This document shows positions 55,823-64,000 of a stretch of DNA of 64,000 nt, piece by piece. Each line of letters starts with the position of its first letter. Positions within the stretch are counted from its first letter, which is position 1. The stretch comes from Planctomycetota bacterium. Lineage in GTDB: Bacteria > Planctomycetota > Planctomycetia > Pirellulales > Pirellulaceae. Position numbers and translations under genes: made by a program. The notes under the pieces are model-generated. The model was not told the origin of the DNA. It did not search any database and was given only the letters and a program-made list of their open reading frames with translations. The stretch lies in the NCBI GenBank assembly GCA_963204915.1, contig CAUJHS010000076.1, positions 186,001 through 250,000 on the forward strand, in the 5' to 3' direction.

Positions 55823-57244
55823 TTAACCGAGCAGCAAGCAGCCCAGGTCGTCGTCGAGGATCGCCACACCGGCGAGCACGTCAAGGTTGACGCGAGTGCC
55901 GCCGAGCGACGAGTCGTACTGCATGATGACTCGCATGGCCACGCCGTTGTGGACGCCCACCGCAGCGCGAACGCCGAGGCTGGCATCGGGCAGGGCCAAG
56001 GGGCGGCTCACCAGCGCGATCGACTCGCGGTGGAACGCGAGGTTCATCGAGCCAGCCGGGCCGGGGAAAGCGTCGTCGTTGTCCGACAGAGCGCTTTCCA
56101 GCGGGCGGTCCAGCAACAGGCTGGTCTGCGTGGTGCTGTCCTCAGTCGCCTCGATGATCGTATACGTGTGACGCGAGCCGCCCGTACCGAACGAGATCAA
56201 CTGGCCCACCTGCGGACCCTTGCTGGCGGTGTGGCCGTCAACCACGATTTCCTTCGAGTAACCAGCAGCGTAAGCGCCCTGCACCGCACACTTCTTGTAC
56301 ACGGTGATAGTCGCGCCCGCGCTCGTGGCGTACTTGTTCGCCTCGTTCAGCGTGACGCTCGTGGTGTCGGTGGCGTTGTCGGCGTCAGCCGTGATGTGCG
56401 TGGGCTGATCGTTGCCATCGACCACGGCGTACTCACCGGGCGTGGTGATGTAGCTGGACACCGTCACAGCCTGAGCGCCCGACGCGCCAGCCGAAGCGGC
56501 GTTGGTCACGGTGCCGGTCGCAGTGTCGGCGTTGGTCGTGCCGATGTAGTTGACGTTCTGCGCCATGTAGGTGTTGAAGCCCAGGATGCGGCCCAAGAGG
56601 GCGTTTTCCAGGGCCGAACCACCGTCGCCGCGCTGTTCAGCGGACACGAACAGGTCGGTCTTCAACAGTGCGGTCTCGGCGCTCGGCGCGAGGACCAACT
56701 GCCGACCGTCCATGAACGCCTTTTGGGTGTTCAGGTGCTCGCGGGCTTCCAGCACGAAGTCGCGGGCATTGCTCGAAGTCATGTTCAGCAAGCGGCCAGC
56801 GCGAGCGCTCGGCGTCTTGATGAACTCGTGGCAGCGACCGAGAACGGCGCGGTCCACCATGCGGGCCATGTTCTGCACCGCCGGGGTCAAGTGGACGGCG
56901 ACCAAGTCCTTGAACGCCTTGCTCGACTCACCGTCCTTGATGACGAACGAGTCGTAGAACCACTGATCCAACGGCACGCGCACGTTGGTCACAGACACGT
57001 CGCGAGCGGTGTAGCTGTCGCTGTCCGTCTTGCGGCGGCCAGTGCGAGCGGCGGGACGGTGGGCATTCACCACGTCGCCGAATTCGCGGATTTCGTCATT
57101 GAAGTCACGGTGGACCAAGTTGGCCATCACCATGCTCTCTTCGAGGATCGCCAGACCCTCGAACGCCCACTTCTCAGGGATCAAGGCGTCATTGTCGTTG
57201 GCGAAGCAAATCAGCATCGCCGTCGCGAGATACAACGGATTCAT
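55823..57244 (-). CDS. major capsid protein, P22 coat-like
   Basis: A 473-residue coat protein. After the leader MNPLYLATAMLICFA comes NDNDALIPEKWAFEGLAILEESMVMANLVHRDFNDEIREFGDVVN, which reads like the usual N-terminus of P22-like phage coats, then MARMVDRAVLGRCHEF and FMDGRQLVLAPSAETALL of the HK97 core. Residues about 235-375 form a Thr/Ala-rich insertion domain (TPGEYAVVDGND; TVYKKCAVQGAYAAGYSKEIV), and the end MRVIMQYDSSLGGTRVNLDVLAG is typical. Flanked by the scaffold gene and a strong terminator. The leader is extra and shared with two other virion genes. Confidence 0.88.
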   Translation of the reverse strand: MNPLYLATAMLICFANDNDALIPEKWAFEGLAILEESMVMANLVHRDFNDEIREFGDVVNAHRPAARTGRRKTDSDSYTARDVSVTNVRVPLDQWFYDSFVIKDGESSKAFKDLVAVHLTPAVQNMARMVDRAVLGRCHEFIKTPSARAGRLLNMTSSNARDFVLEAREHLNTQKAFMDGRQLVLAPSAETALLKTDLFVSAEQRGDGGSALENALLGRILGFNTYMAQNVNYIGTTNADTATGTVTNAASAGASGAQAVTVSSYITTPGEYAVVDGNDQPTHITADADNATDTTSVTLNEANKYATSAGATITVYKKCAVQGAYAAGYSKEIVVDGHTASKGPQVGQLISFGTGGSRHTYTIIEATEDSTTQTSLLLDRPLESALSDNDDAFPGPAGSMNLAFHRESIALVSRPLALPDASLGVRAAVGVHNGVAMRVIMQYDSSLGGTRVNLDVLAGVAILDDDLGCLLLG

Positions 57245-57377
57245 TTCGTTTCCTATCGAACCAGGGAATTTGGGATACAGACTGTGTCCCGGCGATGAAG
57301 AAAGGCGAACGCATGATGCCGGTAGTTGCGATGCCAGAACCCGGCCTAGCCGGTCGTCCGTCGAAGAAAGAGTTTCA

Positions 57378-57408
57378 AACCCACGGCTGGACGGAGCAGC
57401 CGTGGGTT
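57378..57408 (-). terminator. hairpin between scaffold and coat genes
   Basis: AACCCACGGCT (57378-57388) pairs perfectly with AGCCGTGGGTT (57398-57408), 11 bp with a 9-base loop, only 16 bases after the scaffold stop. The minus strand continues TTTGAAACTC, a poor T-run, so partial termination or mRNA processing is likely. A leaky site here would tune scaffold to coat. Confidence 0.55.
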
Positions 57409-57424
57409 AAAGTCGAATTGTGAA

Positions 57425-58273
57425 TTACTTGCCCCGCAGGCCCAATTTCTCAGGCGCTTCTTTGCGGAGCTTCATGTACTGTTCGGGCGTCAGCTTGCGA
57501 ACGTCGATCTGACCGTTCGGGCCAGTCCCAGGATTGCCGGACGAGCCGCCGATGCCGCTCACTACGCCGGACTTGAAGAGGTTGCCGTACATCTCAGGCA
57601 ATTCCTTCATGCGCTTCACCGCCTCTTTGGGCGTGCGCTGCGTCATAACCTCTTCGTTGGTCGCCGGGTCGATGTCGAGGAAGTCCACGACCACCTTGTA
57701 CTTGCCCTTCTGCGTGTCGTCTTCGACGAGCTTCGTGTTGCTGCGAATCAGCGTCACGACCTGATTGGGCTGGAAGGCGTCTTCGGCGACGGCGGCGTCG
57801 TACAGCGAACGGCTGATCTCGGTCTCGCGGAACAGATTCTCCCAGTAACCGGCCTTCTGCTCGGTTTCCTTGAGCCGCGAGTTGTACTGCTCTTCGAGCG
57901 TCTTCTTCTCGTGAGCAAGCTGCTGCTCTTTGGTGCGAAGCTGCTTGCGAACGTCTTCGAGCGACTCTTCGAGCTTGGTCCGCTCGCCGTCGCTGAGGTT
58001 CTTGTTCTCAAGCAACGCTTGGTAGTTCTTCTCGGCCTTGCTCAGTTCGGCTTTGTATTTCGCCTCGGTCTTGCGCCGATCTTCGGCCAGGAACTTGTTC
58101 AAGTCGTCCTGGGTGAACGTCCTGCCGCTCGGAGACGGGTCCGGGTTCGGCTTGGGGTCCGGGTTCGGCTTGGCGTCCGGGTTGGGATTGGCGTCCGGGT
58201 TGGGATTGAGGTCCGGTTCGCCGTCAAAGCAAATGAGAGAAGCAGTGGAAAGGTACAGGTCAGACAAAGACAT
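57425..58273 (-). CDS. capsid scaffolding protein
   Basis: From ATG 58273 the product has 282 residues: a leader MSLSDLYLSTASLICFDGEP, a Pro/Asn/Asp repeat (NPNPD units, about residues 21-50), a long charged coiled coil (about 55-160, KAELSKAEKNYQALLENK; EESLEDVRKQLRTKEQQL) and a C-terminal coat-binding part ending KLTPEQYMKLRKEAPEKLG. Composition and place before the coat gene fit scaffolds of P22-like heads. The leader matches those of coat and major tail proteins at protein level though its DNA differs. The longer upstream frame is not coding. Confidence 0.82.
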   Translation of the reverse strand: MSLSDLYLSTASLICFDGEPDLNPNPDANPNPDAKPNPDPKPNPDPSPSGRTFTQDDLNKFLAEDRRKTEAKYKAELSKAEKNYQALLENKNLSDGERTKLEESLEDVRKQLRTKEQQLAHEKKTLEEQYNSRLKETEQKAGYWENLFRETEISRSLYDAAVAEDAFQPNQVVTLIRSNTKLVEDDTQKGKYKVVVDFLDIDPATNEEVMTQRTPKEAVKRMKELPEMYGNLFKSGVVSGIGGSSGNPGTGPNGQIDVRKLTPEQYMKLRKEAPEKLGLRGK

Positions 58274-58376
58274 CGTGAAAACGATTCCTATGCGCCCCGA
58301 ATAAATAGACGCTGAGCGTGGGTCGGGTTCCCGACGCAGGCAGTGGCCCGGTACAGCACCGGTAGTGAGAGTCGCG

Positions 58377-58898
58377 CTACGAGACGCGCGACAACTTGAT
58401 CGCGTCCTCGTCACGGAGGAAGGGACGCAGAAGCCGCCAAGCCGTCGCATTGGGCACGCCGTTGATGATGTGCTCAATGGGGACTTGGTTGCGAGCGTAG
58501 CTCGTCCTTACGGACGAGATGCCCTGCGACACGACGCCGAGATTTTCAAGCTCCATCTCAGGGTCTTTGCCGTCGAGCAGAGAGTGTGCGATTTCGTAGC
58601 AGGCAATGCGGATCGCTTCGGGAACCTCGGTGTCGGCACCGCGCGGGAACTCCAACTCTTGGGCCGCCTCCTGCTCGCGGATTTCTTCGTCCGTGGCGTC
58701 GGGGTCGTCGTCGAATAGGAGATAGACCGTGTTCTTGTAGCCTTTGAAGTTCAGGGTGTCGATGATCCGCGTCGCGGCCCGGAGAGCTTTGGGGCGGTCG
58801 GCGACGGCGGCACCGGTCCAGGCTGACTCATGCAGGCGACCGTCGAAGTAGTCTTCCGCTTCTTCGAGCGAGCCGTAGTAAGAGGATCGGATCGCCAT
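58377..58898 (-). CDS. head-tail connector/adaptor protein
   Basis: A 173-residue protein beginning SSYYGSLEEAEDYFDGRLHESAW and continuing RPKALRAATRIIDTLNFKGY, FPRGADTEVPEAIRIACYEIAHSLL. This is the pattern of phage adaptor-like proteins placed next to the coat (the DnaT-like family of phage annotations). It should bind the portal ring and prepare the neck. Its start overlaps the upstream stop (TAATG). Confidence 0.7.
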   Translation of the reverse strand: MAIRSSYYGSLEEAEDYFDGRLHESAWTGAAVADRPKALRAATRIIDTLNFKGYKNTVYLLFDDDPDATDEEIREQEAAQELEFPRGADTEVPEAIRIACYEIAHSLLDGKDPEMELENLGVVSQGISSVRTSYARNQVPIEHIINGVPNATAWRLLRPFLRDEDAIKLSRVS

Positions 58899-59800
58899 TA
58901 GCCACCAAAGCTGAAATGAAGTACGTCCAGATATTGTTGAACAGCGACAGAGTTACCGCGATTGACGAACACGCCCGCTTGATCGGGTCCGCCTGCCATG
59001 TGCGCGGTACGGCCATGCGTGGTTAAATTGATCCAGTCCACGCCGTTCGGCGAGATGTCGAAGTTGAGGTTGGTGCCGTCGTCGCGAATCCGCATCCACT
59101 TCATCCGGTTCGTCAACCAAGCGCTCGTGTTGAAAAGCTCAGCGCCCGCACTTGTGGAGTTATTCCAAGTCTCGACCTCAATCGCGTTGAGGCAGGAATA
59201 GGTGTACCACTTACCACTGGACGACTCACGAATGAACATCCCCGATTGGGCGAAGCTGCCGTTCGTGCTCGCGAGAGGGTGTAGTAAGGCGATTGCCGAC
59301 CAAGGCGTGCTCGCGGGTGCCGGGAGCCAAAGACCACGGTTCCAGTGCGACCCGGTGCCGCTTGCGGTTGCATTGATGAACATTCCTCGACCGCGATCAA
59401 CGACGGAAGCCTGGGATTGGTTGTCCCAGGTGAAGTCGCTGGAATCGACGACGTTGCCGTCGCGGTCGAACATGCCGAAGGGCAGAAGGCCCGACCCGCT
59501 GTAAATCGCGTTATCCGTGATGAGCCGTTCGAGGCTTCCAGCGGTGAGCAGTTGCGTCACCAGTGCGGCGTCTGAATGACTGGCCGCCACGGTGCCTTCC
59601 TGCGCGCGAACGACCGTGAAGGTGTTTGTCGAGATCGCCGTTACCAGCATGATCTCGCTGTCGATCAGGATGCGGAAGTTTCCATCGGTTGGAAACGCAC
59701 TCGCGTCCGCGACATTGAGCGACGTGACTACGTCATCAATGGCACCGTTAAGCGCGTCAACGGCGTTGTTCGCGAATTGTTCACGCTTAGGGACAGCCAT
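58898..59800 (-). CDS. virion protein with lectin-like (concanavalin A-fold) C-terminal domain
   Basis: A 300-residue protein. Residues 1-95 are a phage-type N-terminal domain (RILIDSEIMLVTAISTNTFTVVRAQEGT). Residues about 115-300 look like a LamG/concanavalin A-type beta-sandwich (HWNRGLWLPAP; GMFIRESSSGKWYTYSCLNAIEVETWN; WMRIRDDGTNLNFDISPNGVDWINL). It may decorate the head or bind surface sugars. The location between portal and connector genes suggests a capsid-associated decoration. Confidence 0.65.
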   Translation of the reverse strand: MAVPKREQFANNAVDALNGAIDDVVTSLNVADASAFPTDGNFRILIDSEIMLVTAISTNTFTVVRAQEGTVAASHSDAALVTQLLTAGSLERLITDNAIYSGSGLLPFGMFDRDGNVVDSSDFTWDNQSQASVVDRGRGMFINATASGTGSHWNRGLWLPAPASTPWSAIALLHPLASTNGSFAQSGMFIRESSSGKWYTYSCLNAIEVETWNNSTSAGAELFNTSAWLTNRMKWMRIRDDGTNLNFDISPNGVDWINLTTHGRTAHMAGGPDQAGVFVNRGNSVAVQQYLDVLHFSFGG

Positions 59801-59867
59801 TGTTCACCTTACACTGCGAGCCACTTAACGCCTTGATCGACTTGGCTGGCGATCACGTAGATTCTGC

Positions 59868-60095
59868 TTAGGTCATCGGGATTTTCACTTCCTCGCCAGC
59901 GGCGAGCGGGCAGCCGTTCGACGAACTGACGCCAGCGTTGCCGACGTACACCGTACCGGCATTGCCAGCATTCGCTTTGATGTACACGTACTTGCGAACC
60001 GTGACCGACAAGTCAGTCAGTTGCTCGGCGGTCGTGTCGATGTCGCTGTTCACGCCGACGTAAAAGTCGGTGTGGGTTTCTTTCTCGATAATCAT
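59868..60095 (-). CDS. small structural protein (head-region)
   Basis: A 75-residue beta-rich protein (ETHTDFYVGVNSDIDTT; RKYVYIKANAGNAGTVYVGNAGVSSSNGCPLAAGEEVKIPM) of the size and composition of capsid decoration or head-fibre base proteins. ATG overlaps the portal stop (ATGA). No family name is certain. Confidence 0.55.
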   Translation of the reverse strand: MIIEKETHTDFYVGVNSDIDTTAEQLTDLSVTVRKYVYIKANAGNAGTVYVGNAGVSSSNGCPLAAGEEVKIPMT

Positions 60096-61888
60096 TTGGT
60101 CTTGCCTTTGCCTCGAACCGGCTTCTTGGTGGAAAGTTTCAGGTCGGTGTTTCGACTCGCAGCCTTCTCTGCCTTACCAGCGTTGGCCGGGTCCACGGAA
60201 AGGTCGTCAACGCCGCGAGCCGCAGGGTCGCCGCTCTGTTCGTCCACAGAGGCTTGTGCCTCTGCAACGCGAATGGCGCGTTCAACGTGGTCCTCGCGAG
60301 CTTGGAGGTACTCGTTTTCAGGGAAGCCGAGCGCCATCGAAGCGACACGCTCACCAACCAGCCCTGCTTCCTTGGCGTTGATAATCACGTCGGGGTCGCT
60401 GGTGGTGAACTCCGCTTCGTCGATCTCGTCGTAGATCGTTTGCAACGTGTCCACCTTGACGTGACCGGAGAGCAGCTTCGTCACGACGACCTTCTGGATT
60501 TCTTTCTTCGCCGTGCGGCTCGGAACCGATTGGATCAGGTCGGACAACTCGTCAGCTTCCTCGATGCGGTCCTTGTCGGACTTGAGCGAGTACCGGTCCG
60601 GGTACTTGATCGTGGCGACGTTCCGCCGAGTCTCAACCCGGTCTTCGTAACTCGACCAGTAATCGGCGATCCGACGCTCGGCGGCTTCGAGCACCAAGCC
60701 GATGAACGACAACCCGGCTTCTAAGCCTTGGTTGTCCATCTGCTTCGACTCAGCCGAGGTTCGCGTGCCGAGGTTCACGACCGCCAGCATAACCAGCTTG
60801 CGAACGTCGTTTTCGAGCTTCTCTTGCAGCGTGATCGACGCTCGCAGCGGCTCAGGCGACGGATGAATGAAGCCAGGACGCTCGGCCTGCATGTCGTAGT
60901 AGCGGCCTTGTGAAACGCCAACTTTCACGTCGCGGTCGCTTGCGCCTTGTCCGCCGCTCGTGGCCGTGCCGTCCTCGTTGGCCGCCTGCTTCAAGTGGTG
61001 CCCGACCGCCCGGTTGTCGCGCTGCTCCGTATAGAACGGAAAGTTCGACTTGAGAGCGTAGTTCACGTCGCTCGAACCGAGGTTCAAGAGCGCGATCTGA
61101 TGCTGGCACACGTCCTTTATAAGCGAGTCGCCGATGTCCACCATGACGAACGGGACGCGAGTCAACTGCAACTGGATAGGACCGCCGCCGACGTTGCCGT
61201 CGCGGTCGATCTCTTTGCCATCGAGATCATAGAATTGCAGGTTGACCAAACCGGTGCTCTGGTCGATCCACAACATCCGGTAACGCTGCAACGTGTCCAG
61301 CGGCAGCATCGTGCGGTGGTCGTAGCTGATGCACGTATCCCGAAGCAGCAACGATTGAAACTCGTTCGGGTCTTCGGGTTTCGTGGCCGACCACGAAAGG
61401 ATGTCTTCGATTTGGTAGGTGTAGAGGTAAGGCCGCTTGCCTTGGGCGTCCGCAAGCGTCGGGCCTTCGACGATGGGCATGTCCACAAACACGCCGCACC
61501 GACCCATCACCAGAAGCTCTTCCAGAACGCTCTTCCCGATGAACGAGTTCATCGTCGCGCCACGGCGGTCAACGCCGCCTTGCAGGCCAGCGATAGCGTT
61601 CTGGTAGGCTTCGCTCCCACCACGCCGAACAACGTCGGCCATGCGTTGGAAGATGGAGTTGCGAATTTCGTTGATCGCCGTCTTGGCGAAGCCAGGGATC
61701 GGCGTCAGTGCTCGGCGGGCGACGAAGTCTTCGTTGGTCTCACGGGCGCTAAACTCTTCCAGATAACGCCACAGAAACTCTTCGCCGCCACGATAGGTGA
61801 GCCGCCACTTCTCCCACTCATGCACCCCCGCGAAGTAGCTCGGATGGCGTGAATCAGTGATTCGCGTTGGTGTGTCAGTGAGGGGCAT
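60092..61888 (-). CDS. portal protein
   Basis: A 598-residue portal that forms the dodecameric DNA gate. It opens with HEWEKWRLTYRGGEEFLWRYLEEFS, contains PIPGFAKTAINEIRNSIFQRMADV, a central wing domain with ATKPEDPNEFQSLLLRD and VPFVMVDIGDSLIKDVCQHQIALLNLGSSDVNYAL, the stem/crown helices EKLENDVRKLVMLAVVNLGTR and SAESKQMDNQGLEAGLSFIG, and a disordered basic C-terminus. ATG 61888 is preferred to an in-frame TTG two codons upstream. It follows the terminase by 9 bases, the usual order. Confidence 0.88.
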   Translation of the reverse strand: MPLTDTPTRITDSRHPSYFAGVHEWEKWRLTYRGGEEFLWRYLEEFSARETNEDFVARRALTPIPGFAKTAINEIRNSIFQRMADVVRRGGSEAYQNAIAGLQGGVDRRGATMNSFIGKSVLEELLVMGRCGVFVDMPIVEGPTLADAQGKRPYLYTYQIEDILSWSATKPEDPNEFQSLLLRDTCISYDHRTMLPLDTLQRYRMLWIDQSTGLVNLQFYDLDGKEIDRDGNVGGGPIQLQLTRVPFVMVDIGDSLIKDVCQHQIALLNLGSSDVNYALKSNFPFYTEQRDNRAVGHHLKQAANEDGTATSGGQGASDRDVKVGVSQGRYYDMQAERPGFIHPSPEPLRASITLQEKLENDVRKLVMLAVVNLGTRTSAESKQMDNQGLEAGLSFIGLVLEAAERRIADYWSSYEDRVETRRNVATIKYPDRYSLKSDKDRIEEADELSDLIQSVPSRTAKKEIQKVVVTKLLSGHVKVDTLQTIYDEIDEAEFTTSDPDVIINAKEAGLVGERVASMALGFPENEYLQAREDHVERAIRVAEAQASVDEQSGDPAARGVDDLSVDPANAGKAEKAASRNTDLKLSTKKPVRGKGKTK

Positions 61889-61897
61889 GGTCAAACC

Positions 61898-63571
61898 TTA
61901 CAGAAACTTCTCTACGTTCTTCCCAGTGGTGATGCTCGCCGCGAGCGGCAGCGCGATTTCGGCGTAGTTCAATGCGTGTGCGTAGTGGTCCGACCCTGTT
62001 TCCACGAACGTCGCGACTGGGTTGCCCGTCTCGTCCGGCTCGTAGGTCCGCACGAGCGACTTGATGTGCTCGCGGAACTCCAAAGAGATGTCACGAGGAA
62101 GCGTGATGCGTTTCGTGCGGAAGCGACCGAGCGACGCCGTGAGCCAGTTCGTGCGGTCCACGGTCGCGATAGGTGATCCGCTGTCTTCGTCGCTGATAGA
62201 GATTTCCTTGGCCGTCTTTCCTCGCCGGTAGCGGCACAGGTAAACGTAGCCGGGGAACTCTTTGGCGAAGCGGCGTGCTTCGTTGATTTGCGGGTCGGCG
62301 TCGATGACGCACGCCAACACCTGCCACTCTCTCATTAGCTCACGCAGGATGCGCCAGTCGTCTTCGTGGAACTTGCCACACGCGACCACCTTGCACCGAG
62401 CCGCGATGTTGATGTCGTTGGCCAACTGGTCAACGAACCACTCGCAGGCCACCCAGTACGAATATTTGCCTTGGTCAACGCCAAGGGTGATAAGACGCTG
62501 GCCGCCCACCTTGGGGCGTGCGTCGTTCGACGTGTGCGACCCGATGCACCCGTCGTCGATCATGTCGTCCGTGATCTGAGCGCCTTCGCCGATGAACGGC
62601 AGGCCGAGCTTCGAGTTGTGGAACTCTTTGTTGGCCGCTTCGTCGCCCATGCCTCGCAGGTACGCGAAAACAAGCTCACCGGGCGACACAGTGAAGCTGT
62701 AAAGCTGGTTGATGTGGAATCCGCGGTGGTCCGGGTTCGCGTTCTTCGCGAACACTTCCCACTTGCCTGTCTTGCCGAGCCAGTTCGGCTTGTCCTTGTG
62801 GTCAAGCCGATTCTTGCACTCTTTGCATTTCAGGAACGAATCGTAGCAGCGAGGATCGTAAATCGTTTCGCCGATGATCTCGACGCAATCGGGCCAGACA
62901 AGCTCGGTCCATCGCGAGCACGCCGGGCACTGGAAAACAAAGTGCTCTTGCGTCGAGTTCTTGTAGAGCTTGTGGATTCCGTAGTTCGGAATCGTCGGCG
63001 TCGAGATGGCCCAAACGCACTTTCGGGTCTGGCCGCTCAATCGTTCGAGAGCGAGCCAGATTTGCTTCTGGTCCATCCGATCCACTTCGTCAAGGATCAT
63101 CTCCGAGACGGGGATCGACACGAGGTTGCTATCGCCTCGCGAGCCACGAATGTAAAGGTTGCACGTGCCCGCTTGCTTGAGGTTGACCGTATTCGTGTCG
63201 GTGAAGATCGACGCCAGATACGGGCTGTGCTTGAGTGCAACGCTGAACCGGGCCTTCGAGAAGTCAGACGCCACAATCGACGTGGGCAGAACGTAGAGCA
63301 CGTCCCGCTTCAACTGGTCAATCACGTAGAAGGCTCGATTGATGCCGACTTCCGTAACGCCCGCTTGGGCGGACTTCATGGCCGTGTTGGACCCGGCCTG
63401 GGAGTCGTGCATGTCCCGCACCCACGGATGGTATTTCCATGTGTAAGGGCCAGGGAAGGGTTCGCCCATAATCCGCCGATGCGACGCCCAACGCGAACAA
63501 CTCGTGAGGGTCTTACTCTTGAGACCCTCGATGATCGTGCGTTGGAATTCGGTGATTAGCTCGGCAGACAT
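61898..63571 (-). CDS. terminase large subunit (GpA-like)
   Basis: A 557-residue packaging motor. The ATPase domain shows the GpA-type P-loop variant KSAQAGVTE near residue 66, LPTSIVASDF, and Walker B MILDEVDRM near 160 with coupling STPTIPNYGI. A zinc ribbon CPACSRW...CKECKN lies around 215-255. The nuclease domain has TLGVDQGKYSYWVAC (Asp near 360), CVIDADPQINEA and a final DHYAHALNYAE. The complete motif set suggests it can package DNA. ATG 63571 is chosen over an in-frame start 27 bases upstream. Confidence 0.92.
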   Translation of the reverse strand: MSAELITEFQRTIIEGLKSKTLTSCSRWASHRRIMGEPFPGPYTWKYHPWVRDMHDSQAGSNTAMKSAQAGVTEVGINRAFYVIDQLKRDVLYVLPTSIVASDFSKARFSVALKHSPYLASIFTDTNTVNLKQAGTCNLYIRGSRGDSNLVSIPVSEMILDEVDRMDQKQIWLALERLSGQTRKCVWAISTPTIPNYGIHKLYKNSTQEHFVFQCPACSRWTELVWPDCVEIIGETIYDPRCYDSFLKCKECKNRLDHKDKPNWLGKTGKWEVFAKNANPDHRGFHINQLYSFTVSPGELVFAYLRGMGDEAANKEFHNSKLGLPFIGEGAQITDDMIDDGCIGSHTSNDARPKVGGQRLITLGVDQGKYSYWVACEWFVDQLANDINIAARCKVVACGKFHEDDWRILRELMREWQVLACVIDADPQINEARRFAKEFPGYVYLCRYRRGKTAKEISISDEDSGSPIATVDRTNWLTASLGRFRTKRITLPRDISLEFREHIKSLVRTYEPDETGNPVATFVETGSDHYAHALNYAEIALPLAASITTGKNVEKFL

Positions 63572-63677
63572 GGCGCATTGTTTCAGGGACCGATGCACGC
63601 GGGTTCGCGTCGGGCATCAGCGGCGTGGAGGCGGCTAATGATTGCTTAGCGTTCATCCCGGTCGGTCCCGTAATTCG

Positions 63678-64000
63678 TTACTCTTCGGAGAGTTCGAGAT
63701 CGTCGGACGGTTCGAGATCAGGTGAGGGTTCGAGATCGTCTTCGTCGGAGTCTTCGACTTCGTCGTCGTCGAAGTCTTCGTCTTCCGGCTCGTCTTCGGG
63801 TTCATCAGCCGGAACGATGACGGGCGGGAAGATGGGGGACGGCTCGATGGTGAACGTGTTCCGACGCTGGTAAGGCTTCACGAGCACCGGTTCGCCGGTC
63901 GGCTTGCTGTCGTGGCCCAGGCCGACGCAGTAGACTTCCACTTCGACCGGGTCCACGCCTTCGGGCAACTCGACTTCGGCCCAGTTGTCACCCTTGCCCT
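63678..64000 (-). CDS. acidic protein upstream of terminase (runs off the right edge)
   Basis: The frame is open from the window edge down to 63678. It begins with GKGDNWAEVELPEGVDPVEV (incomplete), then YCVGLGHDSKPTGEPVLVKPYQRRNTF and an extremely acidic tail of Glu/Asp/Pro. Its place just before the large terminase is where a small terminase subunit may be found, but no HTH is visible in this part. The start lies beyond the window. Confidence 0.5.
   Translation of the reverse strand, partial: GKGDNWAEVELPEGVDPVEVEVYCVGLGHDSKPTGEPVLVKPYQRRNTFTIEPSPIFPPVIVPADEPEDEPEDEDFDDDEVEDSDEDDLEPSPDLEPSDDLELSEE

Larger units (their letters stand above)
12149..64000. mobile_element. integrated tailed phage (prophage), left end to beyond the window
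   Basis: From the tRNA-Phe fragment to the right edge nearly every recognisable gene is phage-like: integrase, excisionase, replication genes, terminase, portal, coat, tail and tape measure. The base composition also shifts to visibly higher GC than the left 12 kb. The long non-contractile tail suggested by a large tape measure with no sheath gene points to a siphovirus with a P22-like coat. The right end and intact tRNA are not in view. No endolysin was recognised, and three truncated conserved domains suggest internal deletions. Confidence 0.9.

Noticed and set aside
55808-57298. Long plus-strand open frame of 496 codons opposite the coat gene
   Set aside because: It mirrors the coat gene in codon phase, is rich in Arg, Val, His and Gly, and has no family features; the minus-strand coat protein explains it.
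59809-59860. Short frame ending in VDQGVKWLAV between the 75- and 300-residue genes
   Set aside because: The sequence looks protein-like, but there is no convincing start codon or ribosome site, so it is not listed as a gene.
62366-63559. Plus-strand open frame of 397 codons opposite the terminase
   Set aside because: Shadow of the terminase gene; the opposite strand has complete terminase motifs.
1-64000. CRISPR array, rRNA or insertion sequence
   Set aside because: No regularly spaced repeats, rRNA segments or transposase genes were seen on either strand.

Overview
The window joins about 12 kb of bacterial chromosome to about 52 kb of an integrated tailed phage that runs off the right edge. 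The host is most likely a planctomycete. This is inferred from the gene neighbourhood (MutY, a signal-peptide protein of a DUF6263-like type, PpiC isomerase, Fmt, Def, a HEAT-repeat protein) and from an integrase carrying an N-terminal DFPLFPHDT-type domain that I associate with planctomycete tyrosine integrases. No rRNA or other decisive marker is present.

Host part (1-12148): the last codons of a hypoxanthine phosphoribosyltransferase overlap a GT4 glycosyltransferase. Then come a promoter and a STAS-domain regulator, an ABC-2-like permease, a DUF309 protein, a fumarylacetoacetate-hydrolase-family enzyme, mutY (minus), a secreted protein, a PpiC isomerase, fmt, def and a membrane HEAT-repeat protein.

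Prophage (12149 to beyond 64000): the left junction is the 3' part of a tRNA-Phe gene (anticodon loop to discriminator base, minus strand). This is the expected attL scar, so the intact tRNA should lie past the right edge. The integrase follows on the plus strand. Next is a tightly packed minus-strand block (13735-34497) in which many neighbours share ATGA, GTGA or TAATG overlaps. It holds an excisionase-like protein, small membrane proteins, DnaQ-type exonucleases, a YopX protein, a DNA methyltransferase, MazG, dCMP deaminase, ribonucleotide reductase, an ATP-ligase fragment, a deoxyribonucleotidase, a phage sigma factor, a papain/C39-like protein, a VRR-NUC nuclease, a family A DNA polymerase, a Nudix hydrolase, two ParB-domain proteins and a SNF2-like helicase. 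A divergent control region (34498-34829), bounded by a perfect 20-bp inverted repeat, separates it from a short plus-strand block with a primase/helicase, a DUF3846-like protein, a dNMP kinase and a broken exonuclease. The virion block is all on the minus strand and reads from the right: terminase, portal, adaptor, scaffold, P22-like coat, tail terminator and major tail protein, tail chaperone pair with a -1 frameshift layout, tape measure, and tip and fibre proteins.

The most notable points are these. Coat, major tail and scaffold proteins share an N-terminal leader of about 15 residues (consensus LYLxxAxLICF). A short 'S-x-L-x-LTQ-x-A' repeat is spread over several virion proteins, one of which also carries a seven-bladed propeller. 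A tail fibre is built from three copies of one module and has two compensating frame breaks. Three places look like internal deletion scars (ligase/RNR, helicase C-terminus, exonuclease/tail tip). No endolysin was recognised, so the prophage may be partly decayed.
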